A stretch of 17,217 bases of DNA from Firmicutes bacterium UBA4996 (GTDB lineage Bacteria; Bacillota; Limnochordia; Darwinibacteriales; Darwinibacteriaceae): the NCBI GenBank assembly GCA_002396805.1, contig DGYW01000042.1, forward strand, positions 1 through 17,217. Direction: 5' to 3'. Below are positions 1-6,176 of this stretch, in pieces. The position numbers and the translations under genes were made by a program. The notes beneath the pieces are model-generated. The model did not search any database and had not been told where the DNA came from. It saw only the letters and a program-made list of their open reading frames with translations. Every line of letters begins with the position of its first letter. Position 1 is the first letter of the stretch.

Positions 1-53
1 GTGAAGGTGGAAGAACTGTAGGTGCTGGTGTTGTAACGAAGATTTTGGCGTAA
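1..53 (+). CDS. tuf: Elongation factor Tu, C-terminal end (partial)
   Basis: Only the last 16 codons are in the window. Read from base 3 they give EGGRTVGAGVVTKILA and a TAA stop at 51-53. This is the characteristic C-terminus of EF-Tu, the GTPase that delivers aminoacyl-tRNA to the ribosome; GAGVV-T-I lies in the end of domain 3. The 5' part of the gene lies outside the window. A tuf gene directly upstream of rpsJ is the usual end of the str operon (rpsL-rpsG-fusA-tuf) in Firmicutes, which fits everything that follows. The fragment is short, but the motif is very specific. Confidence 0.93.
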   Translation, partial: EGGRTVGAGVVTKILA

Positions 54-92
54 TCCAAAATTCAGAGACTAGGTTTTATGGTAAACCGGATC

Positions 93-124
93 GGGAAAAG
101 TGATCCGCTCGGATTGCTTTTCCT
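93..124 (+). terminator. Strong hairpin after tuf, possible terminator without a clean U-tract
   Basis: Bases 94-106 pair with 111-123 in an unbroken 13-bp stem with two G-U pairs around a 4-base GCTC loop; a further G-U pair (93/124) is possible. It lies 40 bases after the tuf stop. The bases that follow (CTTCGGCTGTTT) are only moderately T-rich, so this is not a textbook intrinsic terminator. It may be a weak terminator, a processing site or part of the rpsJ leader. A shorter alternative pairing is 87-92 with 102-107. Confidence 0.5.
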
Positions 125-141
125 CTTCGGCTGTTTATAAG
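114..141 (+). promoter_or_regulatory. Weak promoter candidate for the S10 operon
   Basis: TTGCTT at 114-119 and TATAAG at 136-141 are 16 bases apart, a usable spacing for a housekeeping sigma factor. The -10 matches the consensus at five of six positions and the -35 at about three of six. It follows the hairpin after tuf, and its -35 overlaps that hairpin's 3' arm. It would give a leader of more than 200 bases. Support is positional and motif-based only; tuf and rpsJ could instead be read through. Confidence 0.25.
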
Positions 142-172
142 CAAATTTATGATGAGTGCGATGAAGTAGGAG

Positions 173-238
173 GTTGCGGGCAATTGATGTGCTCATGCTC
201 GCGTAAAAGACCCGTTTACCTCATCAATTGCCCGTAGC
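173..238 (+). promoter_or_regulatory. Long leader hairpin upstream of rpsJ
   Basis: Bases 177-189 are an exact reverse complement of 222-234 (13 bp). Pairing can be extended outward to 173/238 with two G-U pairs, for about 17 bp in all. The loop, 190-221, can itself fold through GTAAA 203-207 and TTTAC 215-219. A good ribosome site, AGGAGG at 168-173, touches the base of the stem but has no well-placed start codon after it. A stem this long between two highly expressed genes suggests an RNA regulatory element, but I do not recognise it as a known leader family. Confidence 0.5.
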
Positions 239-258
239 AGTTTGTTTCACAAAACTGC
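237..258 (+). promoter_or_regulatory. Second leader hairpin upstream of rpsJ
   Basis: GCAGTTT at 237-243 pairs exactly with AAACTGC at 252-258 around an 8-base loop; two more pairs form if A251 is bulged. It shares bases 237-238 with the outer pairs of the preceding long hairpin, so the two could stack or compete at that edge. No T-run follows, so a terminator role is unlikely. Confidence 0.45.
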
Positions 259-304
259 ACAGAGGTTCGAATGAGGGTCTGGGTTGAGCTATGAGTGATG
301 ACTT

Positions 305-343
305 GCTCGGGGAATTTCTACGGAGTATGTTCGTTTATCGAGC
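305..343 (+). promoter_or_regulatory. Short-stem leader fold next to the rpsJ ribosome site
   Basis: GCTCG at 305-309 pairs with CGAGC at 339-343, with one more T-G pair at 304/344. The stem closes a 29-base loop and ends four bases before the rpsJ ribosome site (GGGAGG, 348-353). The site itself is not paired. A 5-bp stem with a large loop is weak evidence on its own; it is listed because it completes a series of inverted repeats filling the tuf-rpsJ gap. Confidence 0.25.
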
Positions 344-360
344 GAAAGGGAGGATAATTG

Positions 361-675
361 TTGGCTAAGCAAAAAGTTCGGATTAGGTTAAAGGCATTTG
401 ATCATAAAATCCTGGACAGTTCTGCAGAGAAGATTGTTGATACTGCTAAAAGGACTGGGGCAACGGTTTCAGGACCCATCCCCTTACCTACTGACAAAAA
501 CATTTTTACGGTTTTGCGTTCTGTCCACGTCCATAAAGATTCTCGTGAACAGTTCGAAATGAGAACGCATAAACGTTTGATTGACATTTTGGATCCTAAT
601 CCAAAGACAATTGATGCGTTAATGCGCTTGGATTTACCTGCTGGTGTAGATATTGAGATTAAGATTCAAGATTAA
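361..675 (+). CDS. rpsJ: 30S ribosomal protein S10
   Basis: S10 is a head protein of the small ribosomal subunit and, as NusE, a partner of NusB in transcription antitermination. The product (104 aa, normal length) begins MAKQKVRIRLKAFDH and carries the family blocks SGPIPLPT, KDSREQFE and THKRLIDI, then the end DLPAGVDIEIKI. Two TTG codons stand in tandem at 358 and 361. I chose 361 because the ribosome site GGGAGG (348-353) is then 7 bases away and the protein starts with the usual MAKQK. It is first in the S10 operon, after a 307-base gap. The TTG start is unusual for such a highly expressed gene and may tune its level. Confidence 0.97.
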   Translation: MAKQKVRIRLKAFDHKILDSSAEKIVDTAKRTGATVSGPIPLPTDKNIFTVLRSVHVHKDSREQFEMRTHKRLIDILDPNPKTIDALMRLDLPAGVDIEIKIQD

Positions 676-712
676 TGGGTACCGGTGGGAGCAATTTTAG
701 GGGGTGCGAAAG

Positions 713-1348
713 ATGGCCAAAGGTATTCTAGGTAAAAAATTGGGAATGACCCAGATTTTCAGTGCAGAAGGATTGCTAATCCCCGTGACTGTCATCGAAG
801 CTGGCCCATGTACCGTAGTGCAAAAGAAAACCACGGATAATGATAATTATCTTGCTGTGCAACTTGGTTTTGGTGATCGGCGCGAGAGACTTTTTAATAA
901 ACCGGAGAAAGGGCATTTTGCCAAGGCGAATGTTAAGCCTCGTCGGTATCTCCGGGAGATTAGATTCACTGCAGATGATGATTTTGCAAACTTAAACGTT
1001 GGTGACACCGTTGATGTCGGTATTTTCACAGAAGGTGAAAAGGTAGATGTCACTGGTACCAGTAAGGGTAAGGGTTTCCAAGGTTCTATTAAGCGTCACA
1101 ATCAAGGACGCGGACCCATGAGTCATGGTTCTCGCTATCATCGTGGCGTAGGATCGCTAAACGCTGTTGACCCAGCCCGGGTTTTCAAAGGTCGTAAACT
1201 GCCTGGACGGATGGGTGGCGAGCGGGTAACAACTCAAAACCTTGAAATCGTTAAAGTTGATCAGGACCGCAATTTACTATTGATTAAAGGTTCTGTACCG
1301 GGTGTTAAAGGCAGTCTAGTGATTGTCCGTAATGCCGTAAAAGCTTAG
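713..1348 (+). CDS. rplC: 50S ribosomal protein L3
   Basis: L3 is an early-assembling large-subunit protein that binds near the 3' end of 23S rRNA and sends a loop to the peptidyl transferase centre. The 211-aa product opens MAKGILGKKLGMTQIF and contains GTSKGKGFQG, the RGPMSHGS loop and VFKGRKLPGRMGG, all typical. A GTG at 704 is in frame, but it lies at the edge of the ribosome site (GGGGG, 700-704), so ATG 713 is preferred, 8 bases beyond it. The central loop reads HRGVGSLNAVDPARV (residues 143-157). Most L3 proteins, from memory, have a Pro-Gly-Ser-(Met/Ile)-Gly core there, so Val146 and Asn150 are unusual. Confidence 0.97.
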   Translation: MAKGILGKKLGMTQIFSAEGLLIPVTVIEAGPCTVVQKKTTDNDNYLAVQLGFGDRRERLFNKPEKGHFAKANVKPRRYLREIRFTADDDFANLNVGDTVDVGIFTEGEKVDVTGTSKGKGFQGSIKRHNQGRGPMSHGSRYHRGVGSLNAVDPARVFKGRKLPGRMGGERVTTQNLEIVKVDQDRNLLLIKGSVPGVKGSLVIVRNAVKA

Positions 1349-1376
1349 AGTTTGAGGAAGAGAGGAGGCTACAATC

Positions 1377-1997
1377 ATGCCGAAAGTGGCCGTGTTCAAC
1401 ATGGAAGGCAAGCAAGTTGGTGAGTTAGAACTCAATGATGCTATTTTCGGGGTCGAGGTAAACCAAGACCTGATGCATAAGGTAGTCGTTAGCCAGTTGG
1501 CCAATCGCCGACAAGGTACTGTGGCCACCAAAAATAGGGCAGCAGTACGTGGTGGCGGACGAAAACCGTGGAGACAAAAGGGGACTGGTCGTGCACGCCA
1601 AGGCAGTATCCGATCCCCACAATGGGTTGGTGGTGGCGTAGTATTTGGGCCAACGCCGAGGGATTTTTCATATCGTCTACCTAAAAAAGCACGCCGGGCT
1701 GCGTTAAAATCCGCCCTTAGTGCTAAAGTTGAAGCAGGGAACATGGTGGTTTTAGACCAGCTAACTGTGGATGGACCAAAAACCAAAGCTATGGCTAACA
1801 TGTTCAAAGCTTTAGATGTACAAAAGCCCTTAGTAGTAACTGCTGAATGGGATACTAATGTGGAACTTTCCACTCGCAACATTCCTGGTGCCTTAGTGGC
1901 AAAAACGCAGGGGCTTAATGTATATGACATCCTTAATAGCCAAAAGGTGGTTATTACAAAGGATGCAGTTGCTAAGTTAGAGGAGGTGCTTGTATAA
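1377..1997 (+). CDS. rplD: 50S ribosomal protein L4
   Basis: L4 is an assembly protein of the large subunit whose long loop lines the peptide exit tunnel. In E. coli it also represses its own S10 operon. The product is 206 aa, the usual size. The tunnel-loop block is clear at about residues 55-90 (RGGGRKPWRQKGTGRARQG, then SPQWVGGGVVFGP), followed by PKKARRAALKSALS. The ATG at 1377 follows a strong AGAGGAGG site. The TAA stop shares one base with the rplW start (TAATG), so the two genes are probably translationally coupled. Whether L4 controls this operon through the leader upstream of rpsJ cannot be told from sequence alone. Confidence 0.97.
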   Translation: MPKVAVFNMEGKQVGELELNDAIFGVEVNQDLMHKVVVSQLANRRQGTVATKNRAAVRGGGRKPWRQKGTGRARQGSIRSPQWVGGGVVFGPTPRDFSYRLPKKARRAALKSALSAKVEAGNMVVLDQLTVDGPKTKAMANMFKALDVQKPLVVTAEWDTNVELSTRNIPGALVAKTQGLNVYDILNSQKVVITKDAVAKLEEVLV

Positions 1998-2281
1998 TGG
2001 ATGCTCGGGATATCATCAAAAGACCGATTATTACCGAAAAAAGCACCGACTTGATGGCCGAAAACAAATACACTTTTGAAGTGGATTTACGAGCCACCAA
2101 AACGCAGGTTAAAACTGCGGTGGAAGAAATCTTCAACGTGAAAGTACAAAAAGTCAATACTTCTCGAGTTAAAGGTAAGCTGCGTAGGATGGGACGCCAT
2201 GAAGGATATACATCCGACTGGAAAAAGGCTGTGGTGACCCTAGAACCTGGCCATAGCATCGAGGTATTTGGAGGATTTTAA
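1997..2281 (+). CDS. rplW: 50S ribosomal protein L23
   Basis: L23 sits at the mouth of the peptide exit tunnel, where trigger factor and the signal recognition particle dock. The 94-aa product starts MDARDIIKRPIITEKS, with the family's P-I-I-T-E-K-S block, then ENKYTFEVDLRATKTQVKTA and GKLRRMGRHEG. The ATG overlaps the rplD stop by one base, so the ribosome site (GAGGAGG, about 1980-1986) lies inside rplD. Length and motifs are normal for the bacterial form. Confidence 0.97.
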   Translation: MDARDIIKRPIITEKSTDLMAENKYTFEVDLRATKTQVKTAVEEIFNVKVQKVNTSRVKGKLRRMGRHEGYTSDWKKAVVTLEPGHSIEVFGGF

Positions 2282-2295
2282 GGAGGGACGGAACA

Positions 2296-3126
2296 ATGGC
2301 AATTAAGAAATATAGACCGACCACTCCGGGGCGTCGCAACATGACCGGTTTTACCTTTGAAGAAATTACAAAGAAAGAACCGGAGAAGTCGTTAGTAGTT
2401 TCTCTAAATCGCACAGGTGGACGCAATTCTAAGGGTCGTATAACTGCCCGTCACCGTGGCGGCGGCCATAAGCGGAAATATCGTATTATCGACTTTCGCC
2501 GCAATAAAGATGGCATTCCAGCTAAAGTAGCTGCCATCGAATATGATCCGAATCGCTCTGCGCGAATTGCGTTGTTACACTATTTAGATGGAGAAAAACG
2601 CTACATTTTAGCCCCTGTTGGTTTAAAAGTAGGAGATACGGTTGAATCAGGGCCTAACGCTGATATTAAGCCTGGTAACGCCCTGCCAATCGCCAACATT
2701 CCTGTTGGTACCGTTATTCATAACATTGAGTTGCAGCCTGGTAAAGGCGGGCAACTGGCTCGCTCCGCTGGGACATCCGCCCAGTTAATGGCGAAAGAAG
2801 GTAGCTACGGAACAGTCCGTTTGCCTTCTGGGGAGTTTAGGCTTGTTTTACAAACCTGCCGGGCCTCGGTTGGTCAGGTAGGCAATGTGGACCATGAGAA
2901 CATGATTGTCGGTAAGGCCGGTCGTTCTAGATATCTAGGTAATAGACCCCATGTACGTGGTGTAGCTATGAACCCAGTAGATCACCCCCATGGTGGTGGT
3001 GAAGGTAAGGCCCCAATCGGCAGACCTAGTCCTGTTACTCCTTGGGGTAAGCCTACTCTAGGAGCACGTACTCGTAAGAAGAAGGCAAGCGATCGTCTAA
3101 TTGTCAGAAGTCGCAGGAAGAAATAA
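2296..3126 (+). CDS. rplB: 50S ribosomal protein L2
   Basis: L2 is one of the most conserved large-subunit proteins. It binds domain IV of 23S rRNA and is needed for subunit joining and peptidyl transferase activity. The 276-aa product begins MAIKKYRPTTPGRRNMT. It has the RNA-binding OB-like and SH3-like domains (about 40-200) and the C-terminal loop with VAMNPVDHPHGGGEGKAPIGR, which includes the essential histidine region. The basic tail ends RSRRKK. ATG 2296 follows AAGGAGGG with good spacing, 14 bases after rplW. Nothing unusual was seen. Confidence 0.98.
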   Translation: MAIKKYRPTTPGRRNMTGFTFEEITKKEPEKSLVVSLNRTGGRNSKGRITARHRGGGHKRKYRIIDFRRNKDGIPAKVAAIEYDPNRSARIALLHYLDGEKRYILAPVGLKVGDTVESGPNADIKPGNALPIANIPVGTVIHNIELQPGKGGQLARSAGTSAQLMAKEGSYGTVRLPSGEFRLVLQTCRASVGQVGNVDHENMIVGKAGRSRYLGNRPHVRGVAMNPVDHPHGGGEGKAPIGRPSPVTPWGKPTLGARTRKKKASDRLIVRSRRKK

Positions 3127-3154
3127 TTAGGATTCTCTACGAGGAGGTGTTAAA

Positions 3155-3430
3155 ATGGGTAGATCATTGAAAAAGGGTCCCTTCGCAGATGCTCACCTCT
3201 TGGATAAGGTGCGGGTGATGAACGAGAAGGGCGACAAGCGAGTTATAAAAACATGGTCGAGACGTTCGACTATTTTCCCGGATATGGTTGGTCACACCAT
3301 CGCCATTCACGATGGTCGCAAACATGTCCCCGTATATATTACTGAAGAAATGGTCGGTCATAAGCTAGGTGAGTTTGCTCCAACTCGGACTTTCCGGGGG
3401 CATGCTGGCGAAAGATCGTCTGGCAGATAA
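3155..3430 (+). CDS. rpsS: 30S ribosomal protein S19
   Basis: S19 binds 16S rRNA with S13 in the head of the small subunit, near the A-site tRNA and bridge B1a. The 91-aa product begins MGRSLKKGPF and contains IKTWSRRSTIFPDMVGHTIAIHDGRKHVPVYI and GHKLGEFAPTRTFRGH, all diagnostic. ATG 3155 follows GAGGAGGTG. Length and motifs are normal, and the gene stands between rplB and rplV as in nearly all bacteria. Confidence 0.98.
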   Translation: MGRSLKKGPFADAHLLDKVRVMNEKGDKRVIKTWSRRSTIFPDMVGHTIAIHDGRKHVPVYITEEMVGHKLGEFAPTRTFRGHAGERSSGR

Positions 3431-3450
3431 GCAGATCGGGGTGATAAATG

Positions 3451-3789
3451 ATGGAAGCGAAAGCAGTTGCTAGACATGTAAGAATTTCACCACGCAAAGC
3501 GCGCCAAGTAGTTGACTTAATTCGTGGCAAGGATGTGGACGAAGCATTGGCCATCCTAATGGTTACACCAAAGGGAGGGTCCCCCATCGTCGAAAAGGTT
3601 GTGAAGAGCGCGGTTGCGAACGCGGAGAACAATTACGATATGGATGTAGACTCCTTGTACGTGGCTGAGTGCTATGTTGATCAAGGTCCAACTATGAAGA
3701 GAATTAGACCAAGAGCAAGAGGCATGGCTAATCGCATTCGTAAACGCACAAGTCATATTACTGTGATTTTGCGGGAAAAGGAGGAATAA
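3451..3789 (+). CDS. rplV: 50S ribosomal protein L22
   Basis: L22 contacts all 23S rRNA domains and its hairpin lines the exit tunnel, near the macrolide site. The product begins MEAKAVARHVRISPRKARQV, a standard L22 start, and ends with the family block GMANRIRKRTSHITVILREK. Two ATGs stand in tandem at 3448 and 3451; 3451 gives the usual MEAKA start and 7-base spacing from GGGGTG (3438-3443), but 3448 is possible. The product is 112 aa, normal for the family. The end of the gene contains the strong AAAGGAGG site for rpsC, four bases before which it stops. Confidence 0.97.
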   Translation: MEAKAVARHVRISPRKARQVVDLIRGKDVDEALAILMVTPKGGSPIVEKVVKSAVANAENNYDMDVDSLYVAECYVDQGPTMKRIRPRARGMANRIRKRTSHITVILREKEE

Positions 3790-3793
3790 GTGC

Positions 3794-4459
3794 GTGGGTC
3801 AAAAAGTACACCCGGTAGGGTTTAGACTTGGGTTTGTCAAAGACTGGGACAGCAAGTGGTACGCCAACAAGCAAGAATATGCTGACCTTTTACACGAAGA
3901 CTTAGAGGTCAAACGCCTGATTAAGCAACGTTTTTATCAAGCGGGTATATCTAAGACTGAAATTGAACGGGCAGCTAACCGTGCTAAAGTCACCATTCAC
4001 ACAGGTAGACCAGGTATGGTCATTGGGCGTGGTGGTGCCGAGGTTGATCAGCTTCGTAAAGATCTAGAAGCAATGACCGGTCGACAAATCCAGATTAATA
4101 TTGTGGAGGTTAAGACTCCAGAAACAGATGCCCAACTTGTGGCTGAGAGCATTGCCTTTGCCTTAGAGCGCCGGATTTCTTTCCGTCGGGCCATGCGTCA
4201 AGCGCAACAACGTGCTATCCGCTTAGGTGCTAAGGGTATCAAAGTTTCCGTTTCTGGTCGTTTAGGCGGTGCAGAGATTGCTCGTACAGAGTGGAATCCA
4301 GAAGGTTCTATTCCTTTGCATACCTTAAGGGCAGATATTGATTATGGTTTTGCAGAAGCGAATACAACATTTGGAAAGATTGGAGTTAAGGTATGGGTCT
4401 ATCATGGAGAGATCCTACCTGAAACGGCTGTCCAGAAAAAGGCTAAAGGGGGCGAATAG
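3794..4459 (+). CDS. rpsC: 30S ribosomal protein S3
   Basis: S3 lies at the mRNA entry channel of the small subunit and, with S4 and S5, helps unwind mRNA structure. The 221-aa product begins MGQKVHPVGFRLG. A type II KH domain spans about residues 40-110, with the GxxG loop at 78-81 (GRGG). The C-terminal S3 domain has RRISFRRAMRQA and the KVSVSGRLGGAEIARTEW block. The GTG start at 3794 is 9 bases from AAAGGAGG (3777-3784), which lies inside rplV. The gap to rplP is only two bases, so coupling is likely. Confidence 0.98.
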   Translation: MGQKVHPVGFRLGFVKDWDSKWYANKQEYADLLHEDLEVKRLIKQRFYQAGISKTEIERAANRAKVTIHTGRPGMVIGRGGAEVDQLRKDLEAMTGRQIQINIVEVKTPETDAQLVAESIAFALERRISFRRAMRQAQQRAIRLGAKGIKVSVSGRLGGAEIARTEWNPEGSIPLHTLRADIDYGFAEANTTFGKIGVKVWVYHGEILPETAVQKKAKGGE

Positions 4460-4461
4460 GG

Positions 4462-4896
4462 ATGCTTGTTCCAAAGAGAGTTAAGTATCGCAGAGTCCAC
4501 CGCGGTCGTATGACCGGTAAAGCCCAACGAGGTTCCGAAGTTGCCTTCGGTGAATACGGCCTCCAGGCACTAGAGCCAGGGTGGATTAAAAATACACAGA
4601 TTGAAGCAGCCCGTATTGCCATGACCCGTCATATCCGGAGGGGTGGAAAGGTTTGGATCCGGATTTTCCCAGACAAACCCGTAACTCAGAAACCGGCAGA
4701 AACCAGGATGGGATCCGGTAAAGGGTCTCCCGAACATTGGGTGGCAGTGGTAAAGCCAGGGCGAATAATGTTTGAGATCGGTGGCGTGCCCGAGGAATTG
4801 GCCCGTGAGGCCATGCGCTTAGCAGCCCACAAACTTCCAATAAAATGTAAGTTTGTATCTCGAGCAGTGGCAGGTGGTGACGCAAATGAAGGCTAA
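4462..4896 (+). CDS. rplP: 50S ribosomal protein L16
   Basis: L16 binds near the A site of the large subunit, helps position tRNA, and is added late in assembly. The 144-aa product begins MLVPKRVKYRRVHRGRM. It contains GEYGLQALEPGWI, the ETRMGSGKG loop (about residues 80-88) that faces the tRNA, and KLPIKCKFV near the end. ATG 4462 follows rpsC by two bases, with its ribosome site (AAAGGGGG) in the rpsC end. The last 11 bases overlap the rpmC start. Confidence 0.98.
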   Translation: MLVPKRVKYRRVHRGRMTGKAQRGSEVAFGEYGLQALEPGWIKNTQIEAARIAMTRHIRRGGKVWIRIFPDKPVTQKPAETRMGSGKGSPEHWVAVVKPGRIMFEIGGVPEELAREAMRLAAHKLPIKCKFVSRAVAGGDANEG

Positions 4897-5089
4897 AGAA
4901 GTTCATGATCTTTCAACAGCTGAGCTAGAAGTGAAATTGGATGAGTTAAAGGAGGAACTCTTTAACCTCAGGTTTCAGCTAGCTACTGGTCAACTGGATA
5001 ACCCTATGCGTATTGGTGAAGTGCGGAAGAATATTGCCCGCGTTAAGACGGTAATGCGCGAACGGGAATTGAATATTCAACGAGCTTAA
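4886..5089 (+). CDS. rpmC: 50S ribosomal protein L29
   Basis: L29 is a small two-helix protein at the exit-tunnel rim beside L23. The 67-aa product reads MKAKEVHDLSTAELEVKLDE, then the family's KEELFNLRFQLATGQLDNP and IARVKTVMRERE. The reading frame is open from an ATG at 4853, but that would add 11 residues unlike any L29 (MYLEQW...). ATG 4886 gives the normal start, with AGGTGGTG (4872-4879) 6 bases upstream. It overlaps the end of rplP by 11 bases in another frame, which suggests coupled translation. Confidence 0.96.
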   Translation: MKAKEVHDLSTAELEVKLDELKEELFNLRFQLATGQLDNPMRIGEVRKNIARVKTVMRERELNIQRA

Positions 5090-5123
5090 GGTCCCTTAAG
5101 GATCCGAGAAGGGAGGAGCGCAG

Positions 5124-5384
5124 GTGAGTAAGGAAAGAGGCATGCGGCGAACTCAAGTGGGTATTGTCGTAAGCGATAAGATGGATAAAACCGTGGTTGT
5201 TTCTGTAGAGCGTACACTTCGTCACCCTCTGTATGGGAAAACCATGAGAAAGACCGCTACATTCAAGGCACACGACGAATTGAATGAGTGTGGCATAGGT
5301 GATCGAGTAAGGATTATGGAAACACGACCGATTAGTAAACAAAAGCGCTGGCGGGTAACGGACATTATTGAGAAAGCCCGTTAG
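5124..5384 (+). CDS. rpsQ: 30S ribosomal protein S17
   Basis: S17 is an early-binding OB-fold protein of the small-subunit body. The 86-aa product has the hallmark VGIVVSDKMDKTVVVSVER, HPLYGKTMRKT and the GDRVRIMETRPISKQKRWRV block. The GTG start at 5124 follows GGGAGGAG with normal spacing. The 34-base gap before it contains two copies of CTTAAG. Length is normal, and the place between rpmC and rplN is standard. Confidence 0.97.
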   Translation: MSKERGMRRTQVGIVVSDKMDKTVVVSVERTLRHPLYGKTMRKTATFKAHDELNECGIGDRVRIMETRPISKQKRWRVTDIIEKAR

Positions 5385-5416
5385 GCTAAGTTAAGCCAAG
5401 GGAAGGAGGAGCTAGC

Positions 5417-5785
5417 ATGATCCAACAAGAGAGTCGTCTCAAAGTTGCCGACAACACCGGAGCTAGAGAAATTCTGTGTATTCGTGTACTAGGCGGCACT
5501 GGACGACGTTATGCTCGTGTGGGTGATGTGATTATCGCTACTGTAAAACAGGCTACGCCTGGTGGCGTCGTTAAGAAGGGCGATATTGTACGCGCAGTTG
5601 TCGTCAGAACGAAGAAGCAATATGGACGTAGCGATGGCTCATATATTCGTTTCGATGAAAACGCTGCAGTTATTATAAACGACCAGAACAATCCGAGAGG
5701 GACTCGTATTTTCGGGCCTGTGGCTAGGGAATTACGGGAAAAAGATTTCATGAAGATCGTCTCTCTGGCTCCTGAAGTTCTCTAG
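5417..5785 (+). CDS. rplN: 50S ribosomal protein L14
   Basis: L14 is a beta-barrel protein on the subunit interface that forms bridge B8 and is the binding place of the silencing factor RsfS. The 122-aa product is a textbook L14: MIQQESRLKVADNTGAREI, VLGGTGRRYARVGDVI, VVVRTKKQ, and the end RELREKDFMKIVSLAPEVL. ATG 5417 lies after AAGGAGGAG. Length equals the family norm and nothing unusual was seen. Confidence 0.98.
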   Translation: MIQQESRLKVADNTGAREILCIRVLGGTGRRYARVGDVIIATVKQATPGGVVKKGDIVRAVVVRTKKQYGRSDGSYIRFDENAAVIINDQNNPRGTRIFGPVARELREKDFMKIVSLAPEVL

Positions 5786-5803
5786 TAGAAAGGAGGATGG
5801 GGA

Positions 5804-6124
5804 ATGGCTAATATTCATGTCAAACGCGGGGATGTAGTAACCGTCATCTCTGGTGAAAGCCGTGGCAAAAGAGGTAAGATCCTCGAAGTTCATCCCAAGT
5901 CTGGCAAAGTTATTGTGGATGGTGTCAATATCCAAAAGAAGCACACAAGACCTACTCAAACCAACCCACAGGGAGGTATTGTTGAGAAACCTGGTCCCAT
6001 CGACGCTTCTAATGTGGCTCTTTATTGCTCCAGTTGCAAACAGCCTACCAAGGTAGCACGCAACCGTGATGCTAAGGGCGAATTGGAACGTCAGTGCAAA
6101 AAATGTGGTAAAGCCATCGATTAA
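5804..6124 (+). CDS. rplX: 50S ribosomal protein L24 with C-terminal zinc-finger-like Cys4
   Basis: L24 starts assembly of the large subunit. The 106-aa product has an N-terminal KOW motif (about residues 5-35: KRGDVVTVISGESRGKRGKI), then the NIQKKHTRPT block and a C-terminal extension. That extension carries two CxxC pairs, Cys75/Cys78 and Cys98/Cys101. The four cysteines probably bind zinc, as in the Cys-bearing form of L24 found in many Firmicutes. ATG 5804 follows AAAGGAGG. The 52-base gap after it is longer than most gaps in the spc block. Confidence 0.97.
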   Translation: MANIHVKRGDVVTVISGESRGKRGKILEVHPKSGKVIVDGVNIQKKHTRPTQTNPQGGIVEKPGPIDASNVALYCSSCKQPTKVARNRDAKGELERQCKKCGKAID

Positions 6125-6130
6125 TATAAT
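6125..6130 (+). promoter_or_regulatory. Isolated perfect -10 hexamer in the rplX-rplE gap
   Basis: TATAAT lies directly after the rplX stop, in one of the longer gaps of the block. At 17-base spacing the upstream hexamer (6102-6107) does not resemble TTGACA, and no TGn extension is present. It may be chance. An internal promoter for the rplE-secY part of the operon is possible but weakly supported. Confidence 0.15.
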
Positions 6131-6176
6131 CACTGAATCCATAAGTTTGAGTTGTTTGAGAAGGGGGGAGTAGTGC

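Noticed and set aside
208..280. Possible pseudoknot: AGACCC (208-213, in the long hairpin's loop) with GGGTCT (275-280)
   Set aside because: A 6-base match between a 32-base loop and some 80 bases of downstream sequence is likely enough by chance; it needs covariation before being claimed.
1316..1930. A 204-aa open frame on the minus strand opposite rplD
   Set aside because: It lies wholly over well-supported rplC/rplD coding sequence, resembles no family I know and has a composition typical of an antisense shadow.
5085..5107. CTTAAG twice within 16 bases, followed by GGATCC, in the rpmC-rpsQ gap
   Set aside because: The arms would leave a loop of only two bases, so a stable hairpin is doubtful; the bases include the rpmC end and look like chance.
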